In this document: one piece after another, positions 8,413 to 15,734 of the stretch
How the letters are laid out: the number at the start of each line of letters is the position of its first letter
Position numbering within the stretch: the first letter of the stretch is position 1
The notes under the pieces: generated by a model
What the model was told of the DNA's origin: nothing
Seen by the model: only the letters and a program-made list of their open reading frames with translations
Database searches by the model: none
Assembly (NCBI GenBank): GCA_964592645.1
Contig: CAZQFV010000031.1
Location: 1 to 35,243, forward strand
Reading direction: 5' to 3'
Source of the DNA: CAZQFV01 sp964592645
Lineage (GTDB): Bacteria > Chloroflexota > Chloroflexia > DTKN01
Length of the DNA: 35,243 bases
Translations under genes and position numbers: made by a program

Positions 8413-9705
8413 CTAGCCGGCTTGGTCTAGCTCCTCGACATCGGGCTGCTGCTCGGTCGACGCTTGCAAGATCGGCTTGCCCTGCCCGCGGATCGCCTCG
8501 GCATTGATGATGCAGCGGCGGATGTGGGACAAGGACGGGATCTCGTACATCACGTCCAACAGGACGCCCTCCAGGGCGGCGCGCAGCCCGCGGGCGCCGG
8601 TCTTTTGGCTCATGGCCACCTCGGCGGCGGCCTCCAGGGCGTCGGGGGTAAAGACCAAATCGACATGGTCGAGCGCCAGCATCTTCTGGTACTGCTTCAC
8701 CAGGGCGTTCTTGGGCTCGACCAGGATGCGCATCAGAGTTTCCTTGTCCATCGGGTCCAGGCTGGCGATGATAGCCAGTCGGCCGATAAACTCGGGGATC
8801 AGGCCATACTTGAGCAGGTCATCGGGGATCACGTGGTGCAGGAGCTGCCGCGAGGCGGCCTCCTTCTCCTCGCGGGTGGTGGCCCGCTGGAAGCCCATGG
8901 CGTGCTTGCCTCCCAGGCGGTCGGCGACGATCTCATCCAGCCCCACAAAGGCCCCGCCGCAGATGAAGAGGATGTTGGAGGTATCCAGTTGGAGGAACTC
9001 CTGCTGGGGGTGTTTGCGGCCGGCCACCGGGGGCACGTTGACGATGCCGCCCTCGATGATCTTGAGCAGCCCCTGCTGCACCCCCTCTCCCGACACGTCG
9101 CGGGTGATCGAGGGGTTGTCGCCGGTCTTACGGGCGATCTTGTCGATCTCGTCGATATAGACGATGCCGTACTGGGCCCGCTCGATGTCGAAATCGGCGG
9201 CCTGCAGCAGGCGCAGCAGGATCATCTCCACATCCTCGCCGACGTAGCCGGCCTCGGTCAGAGCCGTGGCGTCGGAGATGGAAAAGGGCACATCCAGGAT
9301 GCGGGCCAGGGTCTGGGCGAGCAGCGTCTTGCCGCTGCCGGTGGGGCCGATGAGCAGGATGTTGCTCTTTTGCAGCTCCACCTCGTCCACCCGCGCGCCC
9401 GCGGCGATGCGCTTGTAGTGGTTGTACACGGCCACCGAGAGGACCTTCTTGGCCTGTTCCTGCCCAACCACGTACTCGTCCAGCAGTTGGCTGATGCGGC
9501 GGGGCGGCGGCGTCTTCTTCAGGCGGAAGCCCGTCTTGGACTTTTTCTTGGCCCGCTCCTCGGCGATGATCTCGCCGCACAGTCCCACGCATTGGTCGCA
9601 GATAGACACGCCGTTGGCGCCGGTGATGAGGCGGTCGACCTCATCCTGGCTCTTGCCGCAGAACGAACAACGGTAGTGCCCGGTGGGCGGGGTGGCAGGC
9701 GACAT
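8413..9705 (-). CDS. clpX: ATP-dependent protease ATPase subunit ClpX
   Basis: 430 residues. An N-terminal zinc-binding domain has Cys13, Cys16, Cys36 and Cys39. The AAA+ module has Walker A GPTGSGKT (120-127), Walker B VYIDEIDKIA and GARGLRAALEGVLLDVMYEIP in the small domain. ClpX unfolds tagged or specific substrates and feeds them to ClpP. It lies 58 bases downstream of clpP on the same strand. A GAGG element precedes the ATG at 9705. The protein ends in a short acidic tail. Confidence 0.97.
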   Translation of the reverse strand: MSPATPPTGHYRCSFCGKSQDEVDRLITGANGVSICDQCVGLCGEIIAEERAKKKSKTGFRLKKTPPPRRISQLLDEYVVGQEQAKKVLSVAVYNHYKRIAAGARVDEVELQKSNILLIGPTGSGKTLLAQTLARILDVPFSISDATALTEAGYVGEDVEMILLRLLQAADFDIERAQYGIVYIDEIDKIARKTGDNPSITRDVSGEGVQQGLLKIIEGGIVNVPPVAGRKHPQQEFLQLDTSNILFICGGAFVGLDEIVADRLGGKHAMGFQRATTREEKEAASRQLLHHVIPDDLLKYGLIPEFIGRLAIIASLDPMDKETLMRILVEPKNALVKQYQKMLALDHVDLVFTPDALEAAAEVAMSQKTGARGLRAALEGVLLDVMYEIPSLSHIRRCIINAEAIRGQGKPILQASTEQQPDVEELDQAG

Positions 9706-9763
9706 GGTCAGTATCCTCGTCCGGCGAAGCGGGAAACCTCATCCGGCTTCGCCCAGGCGTTCG

Positions 9764-10357
9764 CTAGCTCCTCTCCCGTGGAATGAGCACCTCGTCGATG
9801 ATCCCGTACTCGACGGCCTGCGTCGCGGTCATATAGTAGTTGCGGTCGGTATCCTGGGCAATGCGCTCGTCGGGCTGGCCGGTGTGCTTCACCAGGATGC
9901 TATTGATCAGGTTGCGCAGGCGCATGATCTCGCGGGCCTGGATCTCCATATCGATCGCCTGGCCGGAGACCCCGCCCATGGGCTGGTGGATATGGATCGT
10001 GGAGCTGGGCAGCGCGTAACGCTTGCCCGGGGCGCCCCCGGCGAGCAGGATCGTGGCCATGCTGGCGGCCATGCCCAGGCAAATGGTGGAGACCGCCGGG
10101 CGGATGAACTGCATGGTGTCATAGATCGCCAGGCCGGCCGTGATCACCCCGCCCGGGCTGTTGATATAGAGGTAGATGTCGCGCTCCGGATCCTCGTGCT
10201 CCAGGAACAAGAGCTGGGCCACGACCAGGTTGCCCACCTGGTCGTCGATCGGCATGCCCAGAAAAATGATGCGTTCCTTCAACAGCCGCGAGTAGATGTC
10301 AAAAGCTCGCTCCCCGCGGCTGGTGCTCTCGATAACCATCGGTATCAGGTCGAACAT
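9764..10357 (-). CDS. clpP: ATP-dependent Clp protease proteolytic subunit ClpP (triad Asp replaced by Asn)
   Basis: 197 residues, normal ClpP length, with the PMVIE start, INSPGG loop and YDTMQFI helix. The nucleophile is Ser99 (GMAASM) and the base is His124 (IHQPMGG). Aligning from His to the third triad position (+49, as in E. coli Ser97/His122/Asp171) lands on Asn173 in DTDRNYYMTA, where most family members have Asp (DTERDRFLSA in E. coli). It forms the chamber of the ClpXP protease. It lies between tig and clpX with a GGAGGAG site before the ATG. A separate finding treats the Asn. Confidence 0.95.
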   Translation of the reverse strand: MFDLIPMVIESTSRGERAFDIYSRLLKERIIFLGMPIDDQVGNLVVAQLLFLEHEDPERDIYLYINSPGGVITAGLAIYDTMQFIRPAVSTICLGMAASMATILLAGGAPGKRYALPSSTIHIHQPMGGVSGQAIDMEIQAREIMRLRNLINSILVKHTGQPDERIAQDTDRNYYMTATQAVEYGIIDEVLIPRERS

Positions 10358-10368
10358 CGTCTCCTCCG

Positions 10369-10447
10369 CTAGGCCGACTCGCGCGGCCTATCCGCGCCCC
10401 GTCGCTTCCGCGCCGGGGCGGCCGGCTCTGCGGCGACCGCCGGCTCC
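10369..10447 (-). pseudogene. Frameshifted former C-terminal tail of trigger factor
   Basis: After the tig stop codon, the next reading frame continues with EEPAVAAEPAAPARKRRG and stops at 10369, only 11 bases before the clpP start. The first part repeats the end of the trigger factor protein. This frame was probably the original tig C terminus, cut off by a one-base insertion at about 10452. Confidence 0.6.
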
Positions 10448-10544
10448 TCACGTCCCCGCGGCCGGCGCCTCCTCTGCGGGCACCGGGGCGGCCGGCTCTG
10501 CGGCGACCGCCGGTTCCTCAGCCCCCGCGGCCGGCGCCTCCAGC
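10413..10544. repeat. Tandem duplication, 70-bp period, at the 3' end of tig
   Basis: Copies begin at 10413 and 10483 with CCGGGGCGGCCGGCTCTGCG and run on with few mismatches for about 60 bases. The left copy has one base more than the right copy in the CTCACGTCCCC versus CTCAGCCCCC stretch. Without it the period would be 69 bp, i.e. 23 codons, coding an Ala/Pro/Glu-rich repeat. Confidence 0.85.
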
Positions 10545-11707
10545 TCCCCGCGGGCAATGGCCAGCAGGCGCTCCTCCAACTGCGCCGTCATCTGCGGCCC
10601 CTCGGAGAGGCCCTCCGCTCGCAGCAGCTCGCGCAGCACCAGGTAGCGGCGCATACGGCCCGGCGCGGCCTCTGCCAGCCGCTTGCGGTACTCCTCCTCG
10701 CTCTGACCACTCCACTGCAAGAACTGCTCCATAGAGACCTGGTAGGCGCGCAGTTGCTCGGCCTGCTCCTGGTAGAGGGCCTCGGCCTCGTTCTGCAGCA
10801 GGACCTGCGGCATATCCACGGTAGCGCCGTCGACGATGGCGTCGAGCATCTGCATGAGCACCCGTTCGCGGGCCTGTTGGCGGGCGGTCTCGGTCAGCTT
10901 GGCGCGCAGGTTGGCGCGCAGCTCGTCCAGCGTCTGGGCGCCGTCGCCGTAGTTGCGGGCAAAATCGTCGTCCAGGGGCGGCACCTCCGGCTCCTTGAGG
11001 CCGTTGATGGTGACGGTGTAGAGCGCGGCTTGGCCGGCCAGCTCCTTGTCCTCCATCTCGGCGGGCAGCGTCGTCGGGATCTCGACCGTCCGGCCGACCT
11101 CGGCCCCCGCCAGGGCTTCGAACCCGGGCAGCAGGTCCGGGTCCCCGACGACGATCTCGGCTCCCTTGCGGCTCTCGATCTCTTTCTCGCCGACCCGGCC
11201 GACCAGATCGACCACCAGCCGGTCGCCGGCGCGGGCCGGCCGCCGCGGGTCCGGTTCCTTCCACACGGTCTGCTCCTCGACCATGTGGCGCAGGGCATGC
11301 TCCACGTCTTCGTCGGTGATCTCGCGGACCTCCTCGGGGAAGCGCAGGGCGCGGTAGTCGCCCAGGGTCACCGTGGGGCGCACCGGGACGACCAGGCGGA
11401 AAGAAAAGGGCTGGCGTTCGAACTTTTCCAGCTCTGCCGGCCCCACCGGTTCGACCTCACCCTTGTCGATCACTTCCTGCAGGGCCCGCTTGACCAGCTC
11501 CTCGCCGGCCTCCTCCAGGAGGTATTCGCGCCCAAAGTGCATCTCGATGATGTAGCGCGGGGCCTTGCCCGGGCGAAAACCGGGAATGCGGGCCTTTTGG
11601 GCGATCCGGCGGACGACGCGCTCGATCGCCTGTTCCACGGCCTCCGGTTCGACCTCCACATCGATGGCCACCCGGCTCTCGGGCAGCCGCTCCATCGCAT
11701 ACTTCAT
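10448..11707 (-). CDS. tig: Trigger factor, ribosome-associated chaperone
   Basis: 419 residues. The N-terminal ribosome-binding domain has the signature GFRPGKAPR (near residue 45). An FKBP-type prolyl isomerase region (about 155-240; AGDRLVVDLVG, LLPGFEALAGAEVG) and a helical C-terminal chaperone region follow. Trigger factor meets nascent chains at the ribosome exit tunnel. The C terminus is an Ala/Pro/Glu-rich tail (EEPAVAAEPAAP) created by a tandem duplication and ended early by a frameshift. tig heads the tig-clpP-clpX run and has its own promoter at 11795-11823. Confidence 0.95.
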   Translation of the reverse strand: MKYAMERLPESRVAIDVEVEPEAVEQAIERVVRRIAQKARIPGFRPGKAPRYIIEMHFGREYLLEEAGEELVKRALQEVIDKGEVEPVGPAELEKFERQPFSFRLVVPVRPTVTLGDYRALRFPEEVREITDEDVEHALRHMVEEQTVWKEPDPRRPARAGDRLVVDLVGRVGEKEIESRKGAEIVVGDPDLLPGFEALAGAEVGRTVEIPTTLPAEMEDKELAGQAALYTVTINGLKEPEVPPLDDDFARNYGDGAQTLDELRANLRAKLTETARQQARERVLMQMLDAIVDGATVDMPQVLLQNEAEALYQEQAEQLRAYQVSMEQFLQWSGQSEEEYRKRLAEAAPGRMRRYLVLRELLRAEGLSEGPQMTAQLEERLLAIARGELEAPAAGAEEPAVAAEPAAPVPAEEAPAAGT

Positions 11708-11794
11708 ACCGGCTCACTCCTCTGTCGACGGCAAGACAAAGGCCCTAGGCCGGAGCGCCTCGGCCGACATCCCGCCATCGTGGTTGTTGCGCGC

Positions 11795-11823
11795 ATTGTA
11801 CTACAACCGGGCGCAGCGCGCAA
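11795..11823 (-). promoter_or_regulatory. Promoter of tig-clpP-clpX
   Basis: Minus strand TTGCGC (11818-11823), 17-nt spacer, TACAAT (11795-11800). The transcript would start near 11788, about 80 bases before the tig ATG. The same -35 hexamer, TTGCGC with 17-nt spacing, recurs at 15158. Confidence 0.75.
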
Positions 11824-11863
11824 CTATGCCTTCAGCCGGCACCTGCCGAACCGCTCTCAACAG

Positions 11864-11908
11864 CCTGGGGCCGGCCTGGCAGAGCGCCTTCGCCAGGCCG
11901 GCCCCAGG
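11864..11908 (-). terminator. Perfect 17-bp inverted repeat after the lipoprotein gene
   Basis: Arms 11864-11880 and 11892-11908 are perfectly complementary (CCTGGGGCCGGCCTGGC) around an 11-base loop. It lies 16 bases past the lipoprotein stop and before the tig promoter. No T-run follows on the minus strand, so intrinsic termination is uncertain; it may be a pause or Rho-dependent site. Confidence 0.6.
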
Positions 11909-11924
11909 GCGCGGGGAGCAGTCC

Positions 11925-12650
11925 TTACTTGGATTGGATCGACGACCCGCCGGACGTTTCGATCCGGCCCATCGTCGGGTTGCCCAGGTAGTAGATGCGG
12001 GAGGCCCCGCTGGCCTGCGCGTCCAACCGGCCGGCAGGGGCAACCGTGGCGCTGCTGGCGCCGCTGACCTCGACCGCGGCGTCCCGCACGGCGAAGCCGG
12101 ACAGTTCCACGTGGCTGGCCCCGGAGGCGTCCACCTTCAGGTTGTTTCCCCGGCCGGCCAGTTCCAGGCGGCTGGCACCGGAGACCTCGGCCGTCACGTC
12201 GCCGGCCTCGATCTCGCCCTGGAGCGTGCTGGCCCCGGACACGTTCACCTCCAGGGACCGTTCCGATCTGAACCCGGCAATCGTCCCCTTGCTGGCGCCG
12301 CTCAGTTCCAGCCCTAGAAGCGTCGGCATGGTAATCCTGGACTCCATCGCCGTAGCCCGACTGACCCAGCACTCGGACTTGAAGCCGATGTGCAGCGTCC
12401 GCCCCGCCAGGCGCACATCCAGGCACCGTACCAGGTTGTCGTCGACGCGGATAAGCACGCTGTACGACTCACGCTGGCGGATGTCGACCCGGAAGGCCCC
12501 CCCGACCTCGATGCGGTCAAAGTCGCGCAGGGCGACCTCTTGATCGACCACCTTCCCGGAACCGGCGACCGGCCCGGCGACGTCGGCGTCACAGGCGGAC
12601 AACAGGGCGATCAGCAGGGCGACGATGAAGATAGCGCGGTACTTGATCAT
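11925..12650 (-). CDS. DUF2807-type (head GIN domain) lipoprotein
   Basis: 241 residues. The start is a lipoprotein signal peptide with lipobox LLSAC (Cys20). The body is a repeating beta structure with many SGAS or SGASR motifs (about 120-235), the pattern of the DUF2807/GIN adhesin-like domain that forms a right-handed beta solenoid. The opening GSGKVVDQEVALRDFDRIEVGG matches the N-terminal part of the family. It is presumably anchored on the outer face of the cytoplasmic membrane; function is unknown in general. It has a strong AAGGAGGA site before the ATG and its own -10 element, and is divergent from rsmG. Confidence 0.85.
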   Translation of the reverse strand: MIKYRAIFIVALLIALLSACDADVAGPVAGSGKVVDQEVALRDFDRIEVGGAFRVDIRQRESYSVLIRVDDNLVRCLDVRLAGRTLHIGFKSECWVSRATAMESRITMPTLLGLELSGASKGTIAGFRSERSLEVNVSGASTLQGEIEAGDVTAEVSGASRLELAGRGNNLKVDASGASHVELSGFAVRDAAVEVSGASSATVAPAGRLDAQASGASRIYYLGNPTMGRIETSGGSSIQSK

Positions 12651-12679
12651 GGGATCCTCCTTTTCAATCGGCTGAACCC

Positions 12680-12685
12680 ATTATA
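12680..12685 (-). promoter_or_regulatory. -10 element of the lipoprotein gene
   Basis: TATAAT on the minus strand, 29 bases before the ATG at 12650. No good -35 is seen at 17-18 nt, so only the -10 is called. A ribosome site AAGGAGGA lies at 12656-12663. Confidence 0.55.
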
Positions 12686-12748
12686 GCGCAACTCGGACGC
12701 TTTGCCTATCCCCCGGCTAACCGTGGGCTATCGTCCGGCGGTGAGATG

Positions 12749-12757
12749 TGCTATAAT
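12749..12757 (+). promoter_or_regulatory. Extended -10 promoter of rsmG (leaderless)
   Basis: TGCTATAAT is a perfect extended -10 (TG at 12749-12750, TATAAT at 12752-12757). The A of the ATG at 12764 lies 7 bases after the hexamer, where transcription should start. No Shine-Dalgarno sequence precedes this ATG. Confidence 0.65.
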
Positions 12758-12763
12758 TCGGGC

Positions 12764-13489
12764 ATGGATACCGATCTCTTGATCCGGGAAACCGCGGCGA
12801 TGGGCCTCCCCCTGGACGGCGGACAGCTCGAGCAGTTCGAGCGCTACTACCGGGAGCTCGTCGCCTGGAACCGGCGCGTCAACCTGACGACCATCCTCGA
12901 CTGGCCGGCCGTACAGGTGCAGCACTTCCTGGACTCTCTAACCTGCGCCCTGGTGCTGCCGGCGGCGGCGCGGGCCGCGCCCTATGCCGTTGTCGACGTG
13001 GGCGCCGGGGCCGGCTTCCCGGGGCTGCCATTAAAGATCCTGCTGCCGCACATCCGGCTCACCCTCATCGAGTCGGTGACCAAGAAGGCCGCTTTCCTGG
13101 AGCATGTCGTCGGTGCCCTCTCCCTGGACGGGGTGGCCGTGCTGGCGCAGCGTGCCGAGGAGGCCGGCCGGCACCCCGACCATCGCCAGCGCTACGACCT
13201 GGCCGTGGCCCGGGCCGTGGCCGCGATGGCCGTGCTGGCCGAGTACGCCCTGCCCCTGGTGCGATTGGGCGGGCTGCTCGTCGCGCAGAAGGGCCGAGAG
13301 GTGGGGGAGGAACTGGCCGCCGCCGCGGGAGCGTTCGCTACGCTGGGAGGAGAGCTGCGCGAGGTGCGGCCCATGCACCTTCCCGGGCTGGAGGGGCCGC
13401 GCCACCTGGTCATCGTCGAAAAGGTGCGTCCCACCCCCGAGCGCTACCCCCGCCGTCCGGGGATGCCGGAGAAGCGCCCCATCCCATAG
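12764..13489 (+). CDS. rsmG: 16S rRNA (guanine527-N7)-methyltransferase RsmG
   Basis: 241 residues from ATG 12764. The SAM-binding motif VVDVGAGAGFPGLPLKIL and the opening FERYYRELVAWNRRVNLTTI are characteristic of RsmG (GidB), which methylates G527 of 16S rRNA. An upstream ATG at 12746 lies partly inside the promoter and would add MCYNSG, so I reject it. The gene stands alone, convergent with glmU 54 bases after its stop. Confidence 0.95.
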   Translation: MDTDLLIRETAAMGLPLDGGQLEQFERYYRELVAWNRRVNLTTILDWPAVQVQHFLDSLTCALVLPAAARAAPYAVVDVGAGAGFPGLPLKILLPHIRLTLIESVTKKAAFLEHVVGALSLDGVAVLAQRAEEAGRHPDHRQRYDLAVARAVAAMAVLAEYALPLVRLGGLLVAQKGREVGEELAAAAGAFATLGGELREVRPMHLPGLEGPRHLVIVEKVRPTPERYPRRPGMPEKRPIP

Positions 13490-13543
13490 CAATCGGTGCG
13501 GCGCACGGGGCGCGGGGTGGGCTGTTGGCACGTTCTCCCGTCT

Positions 13544-13625
13544 TCACGTCCTCATGTCTTGCCCTTCGCTCCTTCCCGTCTCCCTCTCCGTCTCCCCGCC
13601 CCCCCTCTCCCCGTCGTCTCCGACC
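13544..13625. repeat. Purine/pyrimidine-biased simple repeat covering the glmU 3' end
   Basis: The stretch is almost pure C/T on the plus strand, built of units like CTCCCCGTCTCCC. It encodes the divergent GlmU tail. A similar G/A-rich tract occurs at about 32828-32930 inside the large secreted protein gene. Confidence 0.6.
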
Positions 13626-14965
13626 TTGCCCCGCAGCCTGGCCGGCACCCCGTAGACCACGCCGCCCGGCGGCACATCCCTCGTCACCACCGACCCGGCC
13701 CCGGTCACGGCGCCGTCGCCCAGCTCCACCGGCGCCACGAGCATCGTGTCGCTGCCGATGTAGGCGCCCTTGCCGACGACGGTGCGGTTCTTGCGGCCGT
13801 GGATGTCAAAGTTGCAGGTGATCGTCCCGGCGCCGATGTTGGTGCCCTCGCCGATCTCGGCGTCGCCGACATAGGAAAAATGGCCCATCTTGACGCCCGG
13901 CCCCAGGCGCGAGTTCTTGACCTCGCCAAAGTTGCCCATGTGCACATGCCGGCAGAGGTAGGCCCCCTTGCGCAGGTGGCCAAAGGGGCCGATGTCCACG
14001 TCGTCCTCCAGCGTGGCGCTCTCCAGGACCGAGGCCAACACCCGGCAGCGCTCGCCGATGACCGTGTCGATGACGATGGCGTTCGGCCCGATCTCGCAGC
14101 CGCCGCCGATGCGCGTCCGGCCCAAGAGGTGGGTATTGGGCCGCACGACACTGTCCTGGCCGATCTCCACGGTGTCGTCGATGTAGGTCGTGGCCGGGTC
14201 GACGATGGTCACACCGTCCAGCATGAGCCGCTCCAGGATGCGCCGGCGCAGGATCGCCGCGGCCTCGGCCAACTGCGCGCGGTCGTTGATACCCAGCAGC
14301 TCTTCCGGGTCGGGCGCGGGATAGGCCAGCACCACCCGGCCTTCCCGCACCGCCTGGGCGATCAGGTCGGGCAGGTAGTATTCGCCCTGGGGGCCGGGCC
14401 GGATGCGCGGCAGGTGCGCCCAGAGCCACTCCGCCTGAAAGAGCAGGATGCCGCTGTTGATCTCGCGGATCTGACGCTGCTCCGGCGTGGCGTCGGCGTG
14501 CTCCACGACGGCCAGGACGCGGCCGGCCGTGTCGCGCACCACGCGGCCGTAGCCATGGGGGTCGTCGACCAGGCCGCTGAGCAGCGTCACGGCGGCGCCT
14601 TGCTCGCGGTGCAGGCGACACAGTGCCTCGATCGTCTCCCGGCGCAGCAGGGGGGTATCGCCGTAGAGGACCAGGACCTCGTCGCAGTGGCCTTCCAGCA
14701 GGGGCTGGGCCTGCTGCACCGCATGGGCCGTGCCTAGCTGCGGCTCCTGGAGGGCGTAGCAATAGTCCGGGCCCAGGGCTTCCTGCACCTGCCGCGCCAG
14801 GTGCCCCAGGACCAAGACGGTATGGGCGGGCTGCAGCGCCTCGGCCAGGCGCAGGGGATAGGCCACCAGCGGCCGGCCGGCGATCTCGTGCAGCAGCTTG
14901 CTGCGCTGCGAGCGCATGCGCTTGCCCTGGCCGGCGGCCAAGATAACGACGGCGAGACGGGACAT
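13544..14965 (-). CDS. glmU: Bifunctional GlmU: GlcN-1-P acetyltransferase and GlcNAc-1-P uridyltransferase
   Basis: 473 residues from ATG 14965, chosen because GGAGG lies just upstream and because MSRLAVVILAAGQGKRM matches the family N terminus. The pyrophosphorylase domain (about 1-230) has LAAGQGKRMRS, YGDTPLL and GTAHAVQQA. The C-terminal left-handed beta helix (about 250-450) has the acetyltransferase residues in NFGEVKNS and KMGHFSYVGDAEIGEGTNIGAGTITCN. It makes UDP-GlcNAc for peptidoglycan and surface polymers. The last about 25 residues (GERGGGETERETGRSEGQ) are low-complexity and derive from a purine-rich simple repeat. Confidence 0.96.
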   Translation of the reverse strand: MSRLAVVILAAGQGKRMRSQRSKLLHEIAGRPLVAYPLRLAEALQPAHTVLVLGHLARQVQEALGPDYCYALQEPQLGTAHAVQQAQPLLEGHCDEVLVLYGDTPLLRRETIEALCRLHREQGAAVTLLSGLVDDPHGYGRVVRDTAGRVLAVVEHADATPEQRQIREINSGILLFQAEWLWAHLPRIRPGPQGEYYLPDLIAQAVREGRVVLAYPAPDPEELLGINDRAQLAEAAAILRRRILERLMLDGVTIVDPATTYIDDTVEIGQDSVVRPNTHLLGRTRIGGGCEIGPNAIVIDTVIGERCRVLASVLESATLEDDVDIGPFGHLRKGAYLCRHVHMGNFGEVKNSRLGPGVKMGHFSYVGDAEIGEGTNIGAGTITCNFDIHGRKNRTVVGKGAYIGSDTMLVAPVELGDGAVTGAGSVVTRDVPPGGVVYGVPARLRGKVGDDGERGGGETERETGRSEGQDMRT

Positions 14966-14990
14966 GGCGGACCTCCAGGTTGTGGACCGA

Positions 14991-15110
14991 TCACTCGCAG
15001 CGGAATCGCCACACGCCGACGGCAAAAAAGAGCGCGGCGAACCCCGGCAGGGCGGCCGTCACGTCGCCGTACCTCTTGACCAGGTCGTGCACTTTCAGAA
15101 TGGCAGACAT
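14991..15110 (-). pseudogene. ABC exporter operon remnant: ATPase N terminus fused to permease C terminus
   Basis: A 39-codon frame. The start MSAILKVHDLVKRYGDVTA is a typical N terminus of an ABC-type ATPase that stops well before its Walker A motif. The rest, LPGFAALFFAVGVWRFRCE, looks like the last membrane helix and cytoplasmic end of an ABC-2 type permease. An internal deletion apparently removed nearly all of a two-gene exporter operon while keeping the reading frame, promoter (15135-15163) and ribosome site (AAGGAG near 15120). A functional micropeptide is possible but less likely. Confidence 0.65.
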
Positions 15111-15134
15111 CGTTTCGCTCCTTGAACAGTGCTG

Positions 15135-15163
15135 ATTATAGCGGAAAGAGATGGGGCGCGCAA
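15135..15163 (-). promoter_or_regulatory. Promoter of the ABC remnant
   Basis: Minus strand TTGCGC (15158-15163), 17-nt spacer, TATAAT (15135-15140). It is strong and intact although the gene it serves is a remnant. It could now transcribe glmU, whose start lies about 165 bases downstream. Confidence 0.75.
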
Positions 15164-15328
15164 CTGACACCAATCGGGGTGCGAGAAACCATGATATACA
15201 GTGGCGGATTGGCTAACCTGGTATCGGGACGGGGGATTGGCCGAGGTCTTGCGCCATCGGCAGGGCGGGCATGGGGGAAAAGCGCCGCGCTAGTGCTCGG
15301 TAATATTTACACGACTGAATACGAACAG

Positions 15329-15358
15329 TTGACGTGAGAGAAGGCGGCGTGGTACAAT
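15329..15358 (+). promoter_or_regulatory. Promoter of the MoaD/ThiS-like gene
   Basis: TTGACG (15329-15334), 18-nt spacer, TACAAT (15353-15358). Transcription would start near 15365, about 27 bases before the ATG. Between this and the promoter at 15135-15163 (15164-15328) I see no gene. Confidence 0.65.
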
Positions 15359-15391
15359 GTGGGGCAGCCGAGATCAGTGAAGAGGTTGTAG

Positions 15392-15634
15392 ATGCTACGC
15401 ATCGAGGCTCGCGTCTATGCGACACTGCGCCGGTTCCTGCCGGCCGGCCTGGACGCCGACCAGATCTCGCTGGAAGTGCCCCCAGGCTGCACGGTGGCCT
15501 CCCTGGTGGCCCAACTGGGCATTCCACCCGCGGAGGTCAAAGTGGTCTTTGTCAACCACCGCGCCGTGCCGCCCGACCAGGTATTGGCCGAGGGAGACCG
15601 GGTGGGGATCTTTCCTCTGGTGGCGGGAGGTTGA
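15392..15634 (+). CDS. MoaD/ThiS-family small sulfur-carrier protein
   Basis: 80 residues with a beta-grasp pattern and the obligatory C-terminal Gly-Gly (FPLVAGG). Motifs such as LPPGCTVASL-like, VFVNHRAV and EGDRVGIFP are those of MoaD/ThiS proteins, which carry sulfur as a C-terminal thiocarboxylate. Next to an AOR gene, a role in making the tungsto/molybdopterin dithiolene (MoaD role) is more likely than thiamine synthesis. The gene converges on the AOR gene with a palindromic terminator between them. Confidence 0.85.
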   Translation: MLRIEARVYATLRRFLPAGLDADQISLEVPPGCTVASLVAQLGIPPAEVKVVFVNHRAVPPDQVLAEGDRVGIFPLVAGG

Positions 15635-15651
15635 AACGCGCATTGGAGCCA

Positions 15652-15699
15652 CACAAAAAACGGATTCAGGAGGAGCTCCTCCTGAATCCGTTTTTTGTG
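15652..15699. terminator. Perfect 48-bp palindrome, bidirectional terminator
   Basis: The stretch is perfectly self-complementary with no central loop (centre GAGCTC at 15673-15678). The G/C-rich stem is bounded by A6 on the left and T6 on the right, so it makes a stem plus U-run when read from either side. It sits between the convergent MoaD-like and AOR genes. Confidence 0.9.
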
Positions 15700-15734
15700 G
15701 CGGAATCCGCGTCTATCCGCGGCCAGAATCCGTT

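Noticed and set aside
14991..15173. 60-residue version of the ABC remnant starting at 15173
   Set aside because: That start lies upstream of the promoter -10; the ATG at 15110 has the ribosome site.
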